Source: Bacilliculturomica massiliensis | GTDB lineage: Bacteria; Bacillota; Clostridia; Peptostreptococcales; Anaerovoracaceae | Length of the DNA stretch: 64,000 bases | Assembly (NCBI RefSeq): GCF_900605495.1 | Contig: NZ_LR027603.1 | Coordinates: 1,551,997-1,615,996, forward strand | Direction of reading: 5' to 3' | Notes under the pieces: model-generated | Seen by the model: the letters and a program-made list of their open reading frames with translations, nothing else | What the model was told of the DNA's origin: nothing | Databases searched by the model: none | Shown here: positions 52,344 to 60,727 of the stretch, in pieces | Position numbering within the stretch: position 1 is the first letter of the stretch | How the letters are laid out: each line of letters opens with the position of its first letter | Position numbers and translations under genes: made by a program

Positions 52344-53732
52344 ATGAAACGAACAGTGAAAACGCTCCGCTCACGCCGGCTGCCGCAGGCTATGGCCCCT
52401 GTGCTCCGGACTCTGATCCTGAGTCTGTCATTGATCCTGCTCTCCGTATTGCTGCTCTCATCCTGCAGCGCGGCGCCCTCTGGCCAGACCGGGGACCCGG
52501 AGGCGGACCGGGAAGCGAAGATCGCCCAGGCCGTTGAGGCCGTCGGATCTGCAGTGGAACGCTTCAACGCCCTTGACAGCGGGCGGCTGCAGCTTCACTC
52601 AGAACTGCGCACGTACATCGCCGATTCTCCTGACAGCACGCCCAGACTCTCCGACACCAGAAAGTTTGTCCATACTATGGATTTTATAAAAAACGGCCGT
52701 GAGTGGGACTATCTCGTTCACACCGAACCGGCCGAAGAACCTCCCTACGGCAGCCTTGTGACAGGGGGCCAGCTGCAGCGCTACGCCTACTACGACGGCG
52801 GAGAGGACGATTCCTCCGGCTGGCGGCCCGGCGCCCGGCTGGGCGACGCCTATGGTCTGGACGCTGCATTTCGGATATACGCCCTTCCTGTGACTGCGGA
52901 CAGCGTCAAAAATGCGCTCATTGAAAAGGACGGTCAGGAGACCCGCTGCACCTTCACCCTGAAGACCAACAGCGATGAGAGATCCGATGAACCGGCCGAT
53001 CATGCGGCCGATCTGTTCAGACAGACCTTCTGGCTGGATAAGAACGGTCTTCCCGTCAGGCTGCTGATCGAGACAGAATACGGCGGCGGGCCGGAAGCCG
53101 GCTCCGGCGGTTCGGTCCGTTATGAGGAACGATACGAATACCTTTTATCAGAAGTAAACCGATCCATTAAGCTGAACTACTTCGATCAGGATCCCTACGT
53201 CCCGCCCGCGGAAGATCTCTCAGTACTGGAAACGGCTTACCGCCTTTACGATCAGGTGCCCGCCAGAGGGATCGTCGACATCGCCATTCCCAGACTCAAA
53301 AGCGGCGGACCGGGAGCAAAGGCCATCAGCCGGCAGATCGAAGCGGATTTCAGCCGCGTCACCGCAGCTCAGCCTGATTACGATGAACTTCTGATCAGTT
53401 TCACGTATCCGGTTTTTAAAATCTACTTTGAAGAATACCGTTTCGGCGATGTGTATGAACTCTGCGTTTTGGGGACCTCCTCTTCCTATTACGGCTCGGG
53501 ATCGCTCCGTTCCGTAAGCCGCTACTATTACGACGCAAAAAATGACCGTTCGATAGAAGAACAGGAATTTCTGAAGCTGCGCGGTCTGTCGGAGCAGGCG
53601 GTTCTCGACCGCTTTTATGCGGACAGCGTGGAGAGCAGCGATCCCACGGTCTATACCTATGAGGACATCTCCAATGGGTATTATATTGAAGAGGATGGCA
53701 GTCTCGCCTTTATTCTGAATCTCTATTCCTGA
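52344..53732 (+). CDS. Lipoprotein of unknown function with DUF3298-like tail
   Basis: A 462-aa exported lipoprotein: basic N-terminus, long hydrophobic stretch and lipobox LLSSC. The N-terminal half (residues 50-280) resembles LolA-like or DUF6612-type lipoprotein folds, with paired strands and the KFVHTMDFIKNG segment. From about residue 310 (VDIAIPRLKSGG) it resembles DUF3298/PdaC-type domains. The start has AGGAGG six bases upstream. Family parallels are tentative. It is a single gene facing away from the tRNA. Confidence 0.7.
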   Translation: MKRTVKTLRSRRLPQAMAPVLRTLILSLSLILLSVLLLSSCSAAPSGQTGDPEADREAKIAQAVEAVGSAVERFNALDSGRLQLHSELRTYIADSPDSTPRLSDTRKFVHTMDFIKNGREWDYLVHTEPAEEPPYGSLVTGGQLQRYAYYDGGEDDSSGWRPGARLGDAYGLDAAFRIYALPVTADSVKNALIEKDGQETRCTFTLKTNSDERSDEPADHAADLFRQTFWLDKNGLPVRLLIETEYGGGPEAGSGGSVRYEERYEYLLSEVNRSIKLNYFDQDPYVPPAEDLSVLETAYRLYDQVPARGIVDIAIPRLKSGGPGAKAISRQIEADFSRVTAAQPDYDELLISFTYPVFKIYFEEYRFGDVYELCVLGTSSSYYGSGSLRSVSRYYYDAKNDRSIEEQEFLKLRGLSEQAVLDRFYADSVESSDPTVYTYEDISNGYYIEEDGSLAFILNLYS

Positions 53733-53917
53733 CGGCGGACATGGCGGAGGACAGAGCGGAGTATATGGCGTCTCTTCTGCGGCGCGGCGTCTTTTTCTCC
53801 ATACAGGAAAAGACGCCGCTTTTTTCATGGGGCGTCTCCCCGCTTCCCGCTCCGGGATATCAAGCGCACTACCGCAGCGATAAAAGAAAAAATGATCTTA
53901 TTTATTTTGACAAAGTC

Positions 53918-53976
53918 TTGACAAGCAAGTTAGCCTATGCTAACATTCAAACATAAAGTTAGCCTCCGCTAACTTT
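53918..53976 (+). promoter_or_regulatory. Promoter with two GTTAGC/GCTAAC operators
   Basis: TTGACA and TAACAT are 17 bp apart. Palindrome 1, GTTAGC-CTAT-GCTAAC (53929-53944), fills the spacer and the -10. Palindrome 2, AAAGTTAGC-CTCC-GCTAACTTT (53955-53976), covers the start of transcription. These resemble DtxR/IdeR-type metal-regulator sites (TTAG...CTAA). Bound repressor would block RNA polymerase; release in low iron would induce the flavodoxin operon. Confidence 0.7.
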
Positions 53977-54036
53977 ATGCAGAAACGTAAGCAATCAAAA
54001 TGCGGCTTTGGCCGGAATGATTTGGGAGGAGGATCT

Positions 54037-54372
54037 ATGAGCGTTGTGATCGTAGGCGGAAATGAGAGAATGTATCAGCAGTACAGGGAGATATGCAGGA
54101 GTTTTGGATACAAAGCGAAGGTGTTCGCAAAGATGCCTGCGGATTTCAAGAAAAAGATCGGAACGCCCGATCTGATGGTGTTATTTACGAATACGGTATC
54201 TCACAAACTGGTATGCTCTGCGGTACAGCAGGCCAGCCGATGCGACGCCTGCGTGATCAGGTGTCACAGCAGCAGCAGCAGTGCGCTGAAACAGCTTCTG
54301 TCCCAGCACTGCGCAGGGTGCAGCCAGAGAGAAGCCTGTGCCTGCCAGGCCCAGCACAGTACGCTTTGCTGA
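54037..54372 (+). CDS. DUF2325 domain protein
   Basis: A 111-aa protein with the DUF2325 pattern: SVVIVGGNERMYQQYREICRSFGY at the start (in parts), DLMVLFTNTVSHKLV, and a histidine/serine motif CHSSSSSALKQLL. A cysteine-rich tail (CAGCSQREACACQ) suggests metal or cluster binding. GGGAGGAGG precedes the start. First gene after the two-operator promoter. Confidence 0.82.
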   Translation: MSVVIVGGNERMYQQYREICRSFGYKAKVFAKMPADFKKKIGTPDLMVLFTNTVSHKLVCSAVQQASRCDACVIRCHSSSSSALKQLLSQHCAGCSQREACACQAQHSTLC

Positions 54373-54398
54373 TCAGACGTCCGCCGTTTAGCCCTTTC

Positions 54399-54414
54399 GT
54401 CAGCCTATGCTGAC
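54399..54414 (+). promoter_or_regulatory. Variant palindrome before the DUF3793 gene
   Basis: GTCAGC-CTAT-GCTGAC has the same core as the operators upstream of DUF2325, with a T-to-C change in one arm matched by A-to-G in the other. Further inverted repeats (AGCAGT/ACTGCT, ACAATGC/GCATTGT) follow before 54480. Confidence 0.5.
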
Positions 54415-54555
54415 CATCTGCGGGACAATGCAGCAGTACATTGGACTGCTATTATCTGGTCCTGCCCGGGCATTGTTCTGAATATGCCGCCGGCTCCCCG
54501 TCCGGACACGGCGGCCGTCACATGTAAAATCCAGAAACCAGGAGAATCTATCACT

Positions 54556-55149
54556 ATGAATCAGACCGAAACAATATTTGAAGAAACGCTGGCCAGCCAC
54601 TGCGCGCCCGTATTGCTGGGCATAAAATCCGCAAACCTCGTTTCTTTTTCCAAAGATCGCCACCCCGGCCTTTCGTCACAACTGCGCCGTTACAGCCGGG
54701 CGCTCAGGGCCGGCGGCCTGGCGTTTGAAATTCTCTGTGAATGTGAAAAACGCGCGTTGGTATTCGTTTACCGGAAAGCTCTTTTGAACAGTGAACTTTC
54801 TCAGCCAGCTGTCATGGATTTTCTTCATTCCATCGGCTATCCTCATACGGATCTGCCGGGCTGGTCAGATTCGGCGCTGCGGCATCTGAAAACGCGGATC
54901 GCTTCCAGCGGCGGATTTCCCCATGAGATCGGCCTGTTTCTGGGTTATCCCCCTGCCGACGTCTTCGGTTTTATCGAGAATAAGGGGAAGGATTTTCTGT
55001 TCAGCGGCTATTGGAAGGTCTATTCCGACGCAGAACAAAGAAAACAGACGTTCGCAGAATACACCGCATGTCGTGATTTTCTCTGCGAACGCATTGCAAA
55101 AGGCGAACGGCTCCTCAGGCTGCTTTCCGTCTCGTCGGCTGCAGCGTAA
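54556..55149 (+). CDS. DUF3793 family protein
   Basis: A 197-aa soluble protein. It begins ETLASHCAPVLLGIKSANLVSF and contains ECEKRALVFVYRK, a PHEIGLFLGYPPADVFGFI motif, and a C-terminal CRDFLCERI helix. These are the traits of DUF3793, a Bacillota family often seen beside flavodoxins. No enzymatic motif known to me. AGGAG lies 11 bases before the start. Confidence 0.8.
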   Translation: MNQTETIFEETLASHCAPVLLGIKSANLVSFSKDRHPGLSSQLRRYSRALRAGGLAFEILCECEKRALVFVYRKALLNSELSQPAVMDFLHSIGYPHTDLPGWSDSALRHLKTRIASSGGFPHEIGLFLGYPPADVFGFIENKGKDFLFSGYWKVYSDAEQRKQTFAEYTACRDFLCERIAKGERLLRLLSVSSAAA

Positions 55150-55223
55150 GCCTGCAGCAGTCAGGCCGCGGCTGAACATGCCGTCTCGCCGAAGTCGAAA
55201 ATAAAAATTGGGAGGTCATACAT

Positions 55224-55652
55224 ATGAGTAAAATCGCAGTCATCTACTGGAGTGGAACGGGAAATACCGAGGCGATGGCCAGAGCCATCTGCGAGGGCGC
55301 CCTCTCCGCAGGCGCGGAGACATCTCTGTTTTCCGTATCGGAAATAACTGCCGCACAGGCCGGATCCTATGATAAACTGGCCCTCGGCTGCCCTTCCATG
55401 GGAGCCGAAAATCTGGAAGAAAGCGAATTCGAACCCTTCTTTTCTGAACTGGAGTCTTCTCTGGGCGGAAAACCCGTGGCGCTCTTCGGTTCCTACGGGT
55501 GGGGCGACGGACAATGGATGCGCGACTGGGCTGCACGGGCAGCCGGCGCCGGCGCGGCGCTCTTCAGCGACGAAGGGCTGATCGTCAATGAGACCCCTGA
55601 TGAAAGCGCTTTGGAAAAGTGCCGGGAACTGGGAAAAAACTTCGCTCAGTAA
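55224..55652 (+). CDS. Flavodoxin
   Basis: A 142-aa FMN electron carrier that can replace ferredoxin when iron is short. The FMN phosphate loop WSGTGNTEAMA follows the first strand, LGCPSMGAENLEESE is the first aromatic-side loop region, and GSYGWGDGQWMRDW the second. The family length is typical of short-chain flavodoxins. GGGAGG precedes the start. Co-directional with DUF2325 and DUF3793 genes under a metal-type operator. Confidence 0.95.
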   Translation: MSKIAVIYWSGTGNTEAMARAICEGALSAGAETSLFSVSEITAAQAGSYDKLALGCPSMGAENLEESEFEPFFSELESSLGGKPVALFGSYGWGDGQWMRDWAARAAGAGAALFSDEGLIVNETPDESALEKCRELGKNFAQ

Positions 55653-55684
55653 TCTCCATCGGGTGATCCTTTATTTCCTGTGCA

Positions 55685-55724
55685 GACCCTCCGTCCGCCA
55701 TTCAACGGCGCCGGAGGGTCTTTC
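55685..55724 (+). terminator. Terminator of the flavodoxin operon
   Basis: AGACCCTCCG pairs perfectly with CGGAGGGTCT around an 18-nt loop, then TTTCCG. Confidence 0.7.
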
Positions 55725-55821
55725 CGTTCCCTCCGCCTCCGCTGAAATACAGGAATTTCTCCTTGCGGCGATCCGGTCCTGGCGTTATAATAATACATAA
55801 TTCAGAAGGGAGGGTTTTCAG

Positions 55822-56043
55822 ATGCATACAAAGAAACTGGTGGCCCCGGTCATCATAACCGTGGCTGTCGTGCTGTACCTTTTTGTGTTTTTAATCGCCT
55901 GTCTTCTGATCGACCTGCCGCTGATCGCGAAACTTTTGGGAGCACTGATCCCATCTGCGTTCATCGGCGTGGCAATTTATGTATTGGTTGAGAGAATTAA
56001 TGAGGTAAGGAGTGGAGAAGAAGATGATCTTAGTAACTACTGA
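55822..56043 (+). CDS. Small membrane protein, 73 aa
   Basis: Two hydrophobic helices (about residues 8-30 and 34-57) with a short turn, then a charged tail VERINEVRSGEEDD. AAGGGAGGG is the ribosome site. It overlaps the following YbjQ-family gene by 20 bp and the pair is a conserved arrangement in Bacillota, where the small protein may anchor or gate its partner. Function unknown. Confidence 0.75.
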   Translation: MHTKKLVAPVIITVAVVLYLFVFLIACLLIDLPLIAKLLGALIPSAFIGVAIYVLVERINEVRSGEEDDLSNY

Positions 56044-56335
56044 AACAATTAGCGGAAAGCAGCTGGAGACTCTCGGTCTGGTCAAGGGGAGCACCATTCA
56101 GTCCAAAAATATTGGAAGGGACATCACGCAGGGCTTCAAGACCATCGTGGGCGGCGAGCTGAAATCGTATACCGACATGATGAATGAAGCCAGAGCGCTG
56201 GCCACAAAGCGGATGGTCGAGGAGGCTCAGGCCATGGGCGCGGACGCGGTGGTGGCAATGCGCTATTCCTCCGCCGCCGTCATGCAGGGCGCGGCCGAGG
56301 TCATTGCCTACGGCACCGCCGTTAAATTCGTATAA
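56024..56335 (+). CDS. UPF0145 (YbjQ) family protein
   Basis: A 103-aa protein matching the YbjQ/UPF0145 family: MILVTTETISGK start, GLVKGSTIQSKNIGRDI, LKSYTDMMNEARALA and ADAVVAMRYSSA. Forms homo-oligomers in known structures; role unknown, sometimes linked to metals. The ATG with GGAG six bases upstream is favoured over a GTG four codons earlier. Confidence 0.92.
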   Translation: MILVTTETISGKQLETLGLVKGSTIQSKNIGRDITQGFKTIVGGELKSYTDMMNEARALATKRMVEEAQAMGADAVVAMRYSSAAVMQGAAEVIAYGTAVKFV

Positions 56336-56467
56336 GATCGAACCGCAATAGCACGCAGTTGTCAGGGGCCGCATTTTCCGGCCCCTCTCATTGTAAATTC
56401 AGACTTTTCAGCAGATCAAACAAAATATAGAATGAAAGCCGCACACAGCGGATCGCAAGTGATAATT

Positions 56468-57250
56468 ATGAAAAAAGCGTTAAAAGCGGCATTCCCCTGT
56501 ACTGTTCCCATTATGTTAGGTTATCTGTCCATCGGAATCGCCTTCGGCCTGCTGTTTCAGAACGCAGGCTACAATTTTGTCTGGGCCTTTGGCATGAGCG
56601 TCCTGGTCTACGCCGGAGCCATGCAGTTTATCGCCGTCAGCATCCTCACCTCCGGTCTGAGCCTGATCCAGGCCGCCGTCATGACGCTGCTGGTCAACAT
56701 CCGGCACATGTTTTACGGACTGTCCTTTCTGGACACCTTCAGCAAAATGGGCAAAGCGAAAGGTTATATGATCTTTTCACTGACCGACGAGACCTATTCC
56801 CTGCTCTGCTCCATTCAGTCTCCGGAAGATGTGGATCCGAAAAAATTTCTGTTCAGCGTATCTTTTCTGAACCAGTGCTACTGGGTGGCAGGTTCGGTCC
56901 TGGGTTCGCTGCTGGGATCATTCATTACATTTGACACTACCGGCATGGATTTTGCCATGACCGCCCTTTTCATCGTCATCTTCCTGGATCAATGGAAAGC
57001 TTACAAAACGCACCGCCCGGCTCTTATCGGACTGGCCGCATCTGCGGCTGTGCTCATCGCCGTAGGCCCCGACAATATGGCGCTGCCCGCCATGCTGCTG
57101 ATCACCGCACTGCTTCTGGTCTTCAGACGGCCGATCAGCGCCAAGCTTCAGAGCGACGAGGACGTTCTTACTGCTGACGCAGACACAGCCCCGGCGGAGG
57201 CCGCGGCAACGTCTGCCGACCCCGAAGTAAGAAAGGAGGTCACTTTATGA
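56468..57250 (+). CDS. azlC: AzlC family branched-chain amino acid exporter, large subunit
   Basis: A 260-aa multi-pass membrane protein. The family core includes PIMLGYLSIGIAFGLL, YAGAMQFIAVSIL, NIRHMFYGLSF and TDETYSLL. With AzlD it exports branched-chain amino acids or analogues. The true start is unsure: neither the ATG used nor one 12 codons upstream has a good ribosome site. The C-terminal 35 residues are an Ala/Glu-rich extension. Confidence 0.92.
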   Translation: MKKALKAAFPCTVPIMLGYLSIGIAFGLLFQNAGYNFVWAFGMSVLVYAGAMQFIAVSILTSGLSLIQAAVMTLLVNIRHMFYGLSFLDTFSKMGKAKGYMIFSLTDETYSLLCSIQSPEDVDPKKFLFSVSFLNQCYWVAGSVLGSLLGSFITFDTTGMDFAMTALFIVIFLDQWKAYKTHRPALIGLAASAAVLIAVGPDNMALPAMLLITALLLVFRRPISAKLQSDEDVLTADADTAPAEAAATSADPEVRKEVTL

Positions 57251-57582
57251 TCCATCTTACCGGTCCCATGTATGCGGCCGCAGTCATTCTGGTCATCGCC
57301 GCCGTGACCTTCTGTACGCGGCTGGCGCCTTTCGTTCTGTTTTCCAGAGGCGAGACGCCGAAGATCATCACCTATCTGGGCAATGCCCTTCCGCCCGCCG
57401 TCATGGCCATGCTGGTGGTATACTGCCTGCGCAGCACGCCGATACTTGCGGCGCCCCACGGCGTCCCGGAGCTTCTGGCAATTTTGACCGTAGTGGCCCT
57501 GCACCTGTGGAAGCGAAATAATCTCATCAGCATCCTCTGCGGCACGGCGGTCTATATGTTCCTGATACAGGCCGTTTTTTGA
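57247..57582 (+). CDS. azlD: AzlD family branched-chain amino acid exporter, small subunit
   Basis: A 111-aa protein with four hydrophobic segments and the family traits TFCTRLAPFVLF, YLGNALPPAVMAMLVVYCL and WKRNNLISILCGTA. Start overlaps azlC by 4 bp. Its last 31 bp overlap the 3' end of the converging MATE gene. Confidence 0.93.
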   Translation: MIHLTGPMYAAAVILVIAAVTFCTRLAPFVLFSRGETPKIITYLGNALPPAVMAMLVVYCLRSTPILAAPHGVPELLAILTVVALHLWKRNNLISILCGTAVYMFLIQAVF

Positions 57583-58973
57583 ACCCTGACGAAAAAGACC
57601 GCCGCCAGCAGCGCGCTCATGCATCCCGCCGCCAGACCGGTAAGCCAGACGCCGTCCAGTCCCAGCACTGCGGGCAGCGTCATGAGAGACAGCAGCGGGA
57701 AGACCAGTGTCTGTCCGAACGCCACAGTCAGCGAACACACCGGGCGGTTCAGCGCCGTGAAAAACGATCCGGCGATCATTCCGAACCAGCAGATCAGATA
57801 GGACATAGAAAACAGCTTCATGGCACGCCAGCTCAGCTCGATCAGCGACTTGTCGCTTCCGTCGAGAAACAGCGCGATCATGTGCTGTCCGCTTAGGAGA
57901 AGTCCCAGAAGCACTGTCATCGACAGCACCGCGCCTGCCAGGAGCAGGCGTTTTTCAATGGCAAACATACGGCTGCGGTTTCCCGCCCCATAATTGTAGC
58001 TGATCGCCGGCTGCAGAGAATCCGCCATGCCAAACAGCAGGGATTTGACCACGCTGTCGATGTACATCACGATGGAAAAGGCCGCCACCGCCATGGCTCC
58101 GCCCAGTCGGAGCAGCACCGTATTCATGATGACCATCAGCGCCGAGCCGGAAATATTGGAGAAAAACTCCGAACTGCCGTTCGCCAGAATATTTCCTGTC
58201 ATGCGGAGGGATATCCGGCCTCGGACCAGTTTCAACGGCAGCCTGCGGCTCAGGAACGGCGCGAAACCGATGACCGTGCCCGCCATCAGGCTGATGCAGG
58301 AGGCCAGCGCCGCAGCCCCGATCCCCCAGCCCCACACTGCGATGAACAGCGCGTCCAGGACGATGTTCAGCAGCGAAATACCCACGTTCATCAGCATGCT
58401 GTAGCGGACTTTCCCGCAGATGCGCAGATAATTGTCCAGCGCAAAGAATATCATTATGCCCGGCGAGAATACGGCGTAGACCCGCATGTACTCCACCGCC
58501 AGCGCCGTGACCGTCTCATCCGCTCCCATGAGCCTGACCAGCGGACCGGCGAACAGCCAGCCCGCCGCGCCCATGGCGCAGGAGATGGCGAAGATCAACA
58601 GACTGCAGAAACTGAAAATGCGGTTTGCCTCGTCGCCCTTCTTCTCTCCCAGCCTGATGGATATCTGTACGGACGAACCTGCGGCGATCATATCCGAAAG
58701 CGCAAAGCTCATCATAATAAACGGCATGACCAGATTGATGGCGGCCAGCGCTCCTGAACCGATAAACCGTCCCACAAAAATACCGTCCGCCACTGTGTAG
58801 AGCGACGTCACCGCCATGCTGATCATACTGGGCACTGCGCACTTGAGGAAAAGCTCCCCCGGCGGCAGGCTCTCAAACATTCTCTGATGTTCCTGATCCA
58901 ATCTTTGTTCCGGCTCGTTTTTTTGATCCGTCTCCCTCCCCTTTCTCAGGTCCGGATCGATCCGGCGTTCCAT
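57552..58973 (-). CDS. MATE family multidrug/cation efflux protein
   Basis: A 473-aa, 12-helix Na+/H+-coupled antiporter in two similar halves. Typical stretches are KCAVPSMISMAVTSLYTVADGIFVGRFIG (in parts), SIRLGEKKGDEANRIF, GFAPFLSRRLP and the second-half SLQPAISYNYGAG motif. An acidic linker of about 30 residues precedes helix 1. The start is set by GAGGGGG nine bases before MERRID; it overlaps the MarR stop. MarR immediately upstream probably controls it. Confidence 0.93.
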   Translation of the reverse strand: MERRIDPDLRKGRETDQKNEPEQRLDQEHQRMFESLPPGELFLKCAVPSMISMAVTSLYTVADGIFVGRFIGSGALAAINLVMPFIMMSFALSDMIAAGSSVQISIRLGEKKGDEANRIFSFCSLLIFAISCAMGAAGWLFAGPLVRLMGADETVTALAVEYMRVYAVFSPGIMIFFALDNYLRICGKVRYSMLMNVGISLLNIVLDALFIAVWGWGIGAAALASCISLMAGTVIGFAPFLSRRLPLKLVRGRISLRMTGNILANGSSEFFSNISGSALMVIMNTVLLRLGGAMAVAAFSIVMYIDSVVKSLLFGMADSLQPAISYNYGAGNRSRMFAIEKRLLLAGAVLSMTVLLGLLLSGQHMIALFLDGSDKSLIELSWRAMKLFSMSYLICWFGMIAGSFFTALNRPVCSLTVAFGQTLVFPLLSLMTLPAVLGLDGVWLTGLAAGCMSALLAAVFFVRVQKTACIRNI

Positions 58974-58974
58974 G

Positions 58975-59424
58975 TTATTCATCCCCCTCTGACTTACATT
59001 CTTCACTAAAAATCCGGATCATATCGCAGAATGTCCGGATCTGTTCCGGCGTGTACGCCGTCTCGATCCGCCGCACCGCCTTTTCGATGGGCCTGTCGTA
59101 CGCGTCCAGCGTCCGCTCCACCTCATCGCTCACCCGCAGATAGAACACGCGCCTGTCCTGGCTGCTCTGCGTCTTTACGACCAGACCTTTGCCGACCAGC
59201 TCGTTTACCTTCATCGTCACCGCCGACCGTGAGATCTGCAGGGTCTCCGCCAGCGAACTGATCGTGCAGTTCTCCTGATAGGAGATAATATCCAGATACA
59301 TTACGCTGTTATACGAGATATTCAGTCCCGCGTCTCTGTGCAGCTGGCGGATCGAACACACCGTCATATCAAAATAATATTGATTCAAACTGTCCAGTAA
59401 ATTGATCTGCTTTTTTTCCTTCAA
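58975..59424 (-). CDS. MarR family transcriptional regulator
   Basis: A 149-aa winged-helix repressor. The recognition helix is in ISSLAETLQISRSAVTMKVNEL, and the wing in SSQDRRVFYLRVSDE. AGGAG seven bases before a TTG sets the start; a GTG eight codons upstream is the alternative. First gene of a MarR-MATE unit with a matching 10-bp palindrome over the promoter, so it likely represses itself and the efflux pump until a toxic ligand binds. Confidence 0.9.
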   Translation of the reverse strand: MKEKKQINLLDSLNQYYFDMTVCSIRQLHRDAGLNISYNSVMYLDIISYQENCTISSLAETLQISRSAVTMKVNELVGKGLVVKTQSSQDRRVFYLRVSDEVERTLDAYDRPIEKAVRRIETAYTPEQIRTFCDMIRIFSEECKSEGDE

Positions 59425-59505
59425 CGTTCTTCTCCTGTCTGTGTTCACTGTCTGCGGTATGGGTTTTTTCTTCCCGTCTCCGAATTTCAGATCTGTCAGG
59501 CGGGA

Positions 59506-59569
59506 ATTAGTTAAGCTAATTTAATTATATTTACTTAACTAATATAGCAGGCCACGGTTTCTTTGTCAA
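59506..59569 (-). promoter_or_regulatory. MarR-MATE promoter and operator
   Basis: Minus-strand TTGACA, 17-bp spacer, TATATT. Just downstream a perfect inverted repeat ATTAGTTAAG-N18-CTTAACTAAT (59506-59543) covers the transcription start, a typical MarR site arrangement. Confidence 0.75.
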
Positions 59570-59611
59570 GCTCCGGGGGCGGTGATGCTGCTGTCAAAAC
59601 GCACCTGATCA

Positions 59612-59664
59612 TAGAAAAAAGGCCCCGGCGTCCTGAAAAAAATGGACTGGGACCTTTTCCTATG
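59612..59664 (-). terminator. Terminator of the GH18 gene
   Basis: Minus-strand AAAAGGTCCCAGTCC pairs imperfectly with GGACGCCGGGGCCTTTT, followed by further T. Confidence 0.75.
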
Positions 59665-59677
59665 ACCGGCTCCGCCC

Positions 59678-60658
59678 TTACAGCTTCGCCACGTTGAACA
59701 TTTCCCGCAGGACCTCCCAGTTTGCCCGGAAGGGCCGCATGAGATTCCAGTAACTTACCCCGGCCAGCCCGTATTCCTCCACCAGCCGCAGCTTGGCGCG
59801 GATGCTTCTGGCGTCCTCGAACCAGACCTCGTGTTCCCGATTGTCCTCGTCTTCGTAGAAGAAGAACGGGGCCTGAGCCACCTCGTCAAAGAGGATCTCC
59901 GCTCCGCGGTAATTTGCCAGCCAGACCGCTTCCTCGTTTCCGATGCTGCGGGCCCGCGATTCTCCTTCTACAAAGGGGAGGGTCCAGTCGTATCCGTAGT
60001 TGGGGATCCCCATGAGGATCCTGGACGGGTCGATCTGCGTCACGCCGTAGTCCAGCACCTCACGGACTCTGTTGACAGGCGCAACGGCCATGGGAGGACC
60101 GTAAGTGAATCCCCACTCGTAAGTCATCAGCATCACCAGATTGGCCGCCTTGCCGATCGCCGCGTAGTCATGCCCTTCGTAAAGCAGCCCCGGCTGATCC
60201 GTGGCGATCTTCGGCGCCAGGGCCGCCAGGACCACATAGCCTTCCGCGTTAAGCCGTATTCTGGCCCGCTCGATCAGGCTGCTGTAAAGGTCTTTATCCC
60301 CGGCCGGAATATATTCGAAATCAAAGTCCACTCCGTACATGCCCTTCGCTCTCAAATTGGCGAGTATCTCGTCGATCAGGCGTTCCTGAGACTCCGCCGT
60401 TCCCAAAATCTGACCCAGCAGATCGCTGTCCATGCCGCCTTCGCCCTCCAGCGATGAAAGGACCATCAGCGCCCGCGCTCCATAAGGGGCGGCCGTGCGG
60501 ATGATCACCTCGTCGTCCAGCGGGATCAGGCCGCCGCCGGCATTGACGCCGTAACTGAACGCCGACACGAATGTCAGATCCGGCGCGGTCTCCGCCAGCA
60601 ATTCCGGATTTATATTAGGATAGGCGTACCCATTTACCACGATCGTCCTCTTTGCCAT
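59678..60658 (-). CDS. Glycoside hydrolase family 18 protein, leaderless
   Basis: A 326-aa TIM-barrel of the chitinase/spore-lytic type. The catalytic DxDxE motif reads GVDFDFEYI around residue 130, and MTYEWGF, IPNYGYDW and GVSYWNLMRPF match SleL/YaaH-type N-acetylglucosaminidases that cut peptidoglycan. The protein starts MAKRTIVVNGYAYPN directly, with no signal peptide and no LysM domains. GGAGGTGATC is a near-perfect ribosome site. It lies 70 bp behind the SecA-like gene, so export by that system, or mother-cell use on spores, is a possibility. Confidence 0.85.
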   Translation of the reverse strand: MAKRTIVVNGYAYPNINPELLAETAPDLTFVSAFSYGVNAGGGLIPLDDEVIIRTAAPYGARALMVLSSLEGEGGMDSDLLGQILGTAESQERLIDEILANLRAKGMYGVDFDFEYIPAGDKDLYSSLIERARIRLNAEGYVVLAALAPKIATDQPGLLYEGHDYAAIGKAANLVMLMTYEWGFTYGPPMAVAPVNRVREVLDYGVTQIDPSRILMGIPNYGYDWTLPFVEGESRARSIGNEEAVWLANYRGAEILFDEVAQAPFFFYEDEDNREHEVWFEDARSIRAKLRLVEEYGLAGVSYWNLMRPFRANWEVLREMFNVAKL

Positions 60659-60727
60659 ACGATCACCTCCAGAAGAACTTTATTCGGTTCGGCGTCCTCA
60701 TATTCCTTCCCGGTAAAAATCGCCGGT

